DNA from: CAZMOK01 sp964644135 | GTDB lineage: Bacteria; Bacteroidota; Bacteroidia; Bacteroidales; JAGOPY01 | Assembly: GCA_964644135.1 (NCBI GenBank) | Contig: CAZXWD010000146.1 | Location: 1-6,164 of the forward strand | Direction: 5' to 3' | Length of the DNA stretch: 6,164 nucleotides | Shown: piece after piece, positions 5,032 to 6,164 of the stretch | Layout of the letters: every line of letters starts with the position of its first letter | How positions within the stretch are numbered: position 1 is the first letter of the stretch | Program-made: the position numbers and the translations under genes | The notes under the pieces: generated by a model | What the model saw: only the letters and a program-made list of their open reading frames with translations | Told to the model about the DNA's origin: nothing | The model's database searches: none

Positions 5032-6164
5032 ATGAAACATTTTCTACTGTCATTTTTTTCTCTGATCATATTAATCTCTGGCCCTGTCATCATCAACGGA
5101 CAGAATTTAATGCAGAACGGCGACCTGGAAAGCTGGCCCTCGACAACTAATCCTGAAGGTTGGGATAAAGCCGAAAACATCCACCAGGAAACCACTACCT
5201 TTCTCAACGGAGCGAACTCTGCAAGGCACGAGTCGGCAAGCAGCACAAAAGATTTCCAGCAGGTTGTTGAAGGCATCGTGCCCGGAACCACGTATTCAAT
5301 ATCCTATAATTACCTCGATAACGACCCGTCGGCCAAGACCCGCATCTGGTCTTACTGGCTGAGCGGCGGAAGTACGCTCGACGACCATGCTGACATACTC
5401 AGGCCAAATGTCTATTCTGATGATAACCCTGACTGGCAGCTCTGGGAAACCGAGCTTACTGCCCCCTCCGGAGCCGATGCATTCAGGTTCGAGGTCAGGG
5501 TTTACAACCAGGATGGCAATACCGGAGGATCTGTCTTTTATGATGATTTTTCCTTTTCATCCGGTGGAGTTCTACCTGAACCAACCAATTACCCCTCAGA
5601 TTTCCAGGCAGAGGCAAGTGGATTGACCATCAACCTGAGCTGGACAGATGCCACCGGGGCACAGCCGCCGGGAGCATATCTTATCCTTGCAAGTGATGAG
5701 GATAATATCGTAGCACCCACCGATGGGAATTTTGTTTCCGATGATGAAGACCTGTCGGATGGCAGCGGCGCACTAAACATTACCCAGGGTAATGAAGAGG
5801 CATCGTTCAGCAACCTGATCGGGCTGACTACATATTATTTTGAGATTTATCCTTATACCAACGGAGGCCCCAGCGTGGACTACAAAACTGACGGGACACC
5901 ACCCGCAGCGAATGCCACAACCGCCGACATTACGATAATTGAGTTCATCGACTTCAATACCGACTTCGAAGACTGGTCAACCATTTCTGTAACAGGCAGT
6001 GAAGTCTGGGAAAATGACAATAATTTTGGCCTCGAAAATACACCTTGTGCTGCTATGAGCGGATATTCCGGTGGGCCAATGGAAAACGAAGACTGGCTGA
6101 TCTCACCTCCGATGAACTTTGATCTGTTTGAAGGTGAAACACTGGAATTCTGGACAGCAACAAA
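5032..6164 (+). CDS. Secreted multi-domain protein with carbohydrate-binding-like, Fn3-like and choice-of-anchor J domains (3' end outside window)
   Basis: The frame is open from ATG 5032 to the window edge: 377 complete codons plus two bases. A type I signal peptide (about 1-23, hydrophobic core LLSFFSLIILI) ends near NGQ. Residues about 25-177 form a jelly-roll-like module starting NLMQNGDLESW and ending VFYDDFSFSSGG, the usual frame of CBM4/9-like galactose-binding folds. Residues about 183-298 look like a divergent fibronectin type III domain (LTINLSWTDATG, then LIGLTTYYFEIYPYTNGG). From about 304, FIDFNTDFEDWSTISVTGSEVW plus the later NEDWLISPPMNF and LEFWTA are typical of a choice-of-anchor J (cleaved adhesin) domain. 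Such architectures are common in Bacteroidota cargo of the type IX secretion system, so a C-terminal sorting domain is expected beyond the window. No catalytic domain is visible in the part seen. No Shine-Dalgarno is present. Function is unknown: adhesion, glycan binding or an enzyme further downstream are all possible. Confidence 0.88.
   Translation, partial: MKHFLLSFFSLIILISGPVIINGQNLMQNGDLESWPSTTNPEGWDKAENIHQETTTFLNGANSARHESASSTKDFQQVVEGIVPGTTYSISYNYLDNDPSAKTRIWSYWLSGGSTLDDHADILRPNVYSDDNPDWQLWETELTAPSGADAFRFEVRVYNQDGNTGGSVFYDDFSFSSGGVLPEPTNYPSDFQAEASGLTINLSWTDATGAQPPGAYLILASDEDNIVAPTDGNFVSDDEDLSDGSGALNITQGNEEASFSNLIGLTTYYFEIYPYTNGGPSVDYKTDGTPPAANATTADITIIEFIDFNTDFEDWSTISVTGSEVWENDNNFGLENTPCAAMSGYSGGPMENEDWLISPPMNFDLFEGETLEFWTAT

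Noticed and set aside
4962..5291. Minus-strand open frame of 109 codons across the dnaK terminator and the start of the secreted-protein gene
   Set aside because: It runs through the terminator stem and is antisense to the signal peptide region; no protein-like features.
5387..5813. Open frames of 79 (plus) and 74 (minus) codons within the secreted-protein region
   Set aside because: The frame starting at 5032 runs uninterrupted to the window edge with a signal peptide and recognisable domains, so these are out-of-frame or antisense shadows.

Overview
The window looks like ordinary chromosomal DNA from an uncultured or poorly described member of the Bacteroidota, most likely a Bacteroidales-type lineage. 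The evidence is: promoter-like elements of the Bacteroidota form TAnnTTTG (with TTTG about 19-21 bases upstream), mostly absent Shine-Dalgarno sequences, a lipoprotein whose acylated Cys is followed directly by Lys-Asp-Asp, and a secreted multi-domain protein with a choice-of-anchor J domain typical of type IX secretion cargo. The genus cannot be named from sequence reading alone.

Layout. Bases 1-57 are AT-rich and hold nothing I can name. A minus-strand pair follows, reading right to left: panB (820-1635, pantothenate/CoA synthesis) and then a short RluA-family RNA pseudouridine synthase (58-768). They are separated by about 50 bases made almost entirely of an 8-bp tandem repeat. A 113-base divergent intergenic region (1636-1748) carries a candidate promoter in each direction. 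On the plus strand come an uncharacterised lipoprotein (1749-2741), a 268-base intergenic region rich in small repeats and dyads (2742-3009), and full-length dnaK (3010-4938). dnaK is closed by a double stop and a strong intrinsic terminator (4964-4995). A TAnnTTTG element overlaps the terminator T-run and leads into a secreted protein (5032 to the window edge) that is cut off at the 3' end.

The genes do not form one pathway. panB and the pseudouridine synthase are probably co-transcribed. The lipoprotein, dnaK and the secreted protein look like three separate units in the same orientation. I see no mobile element, CRISPR array, RNA gene, toxin-antitoxin pair or defence system. The most notable items are the octamer array in the panB operon, the GC-rich palindrome inside the lipoprotein gene next to its conserved-looking C-terminal motif, the 10-bp-phased repeats upstream of dnaK that may replace CIRCE, and the terminator/promoter overlap after dnaK. 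I found no convincing evidence of an undescribed system.
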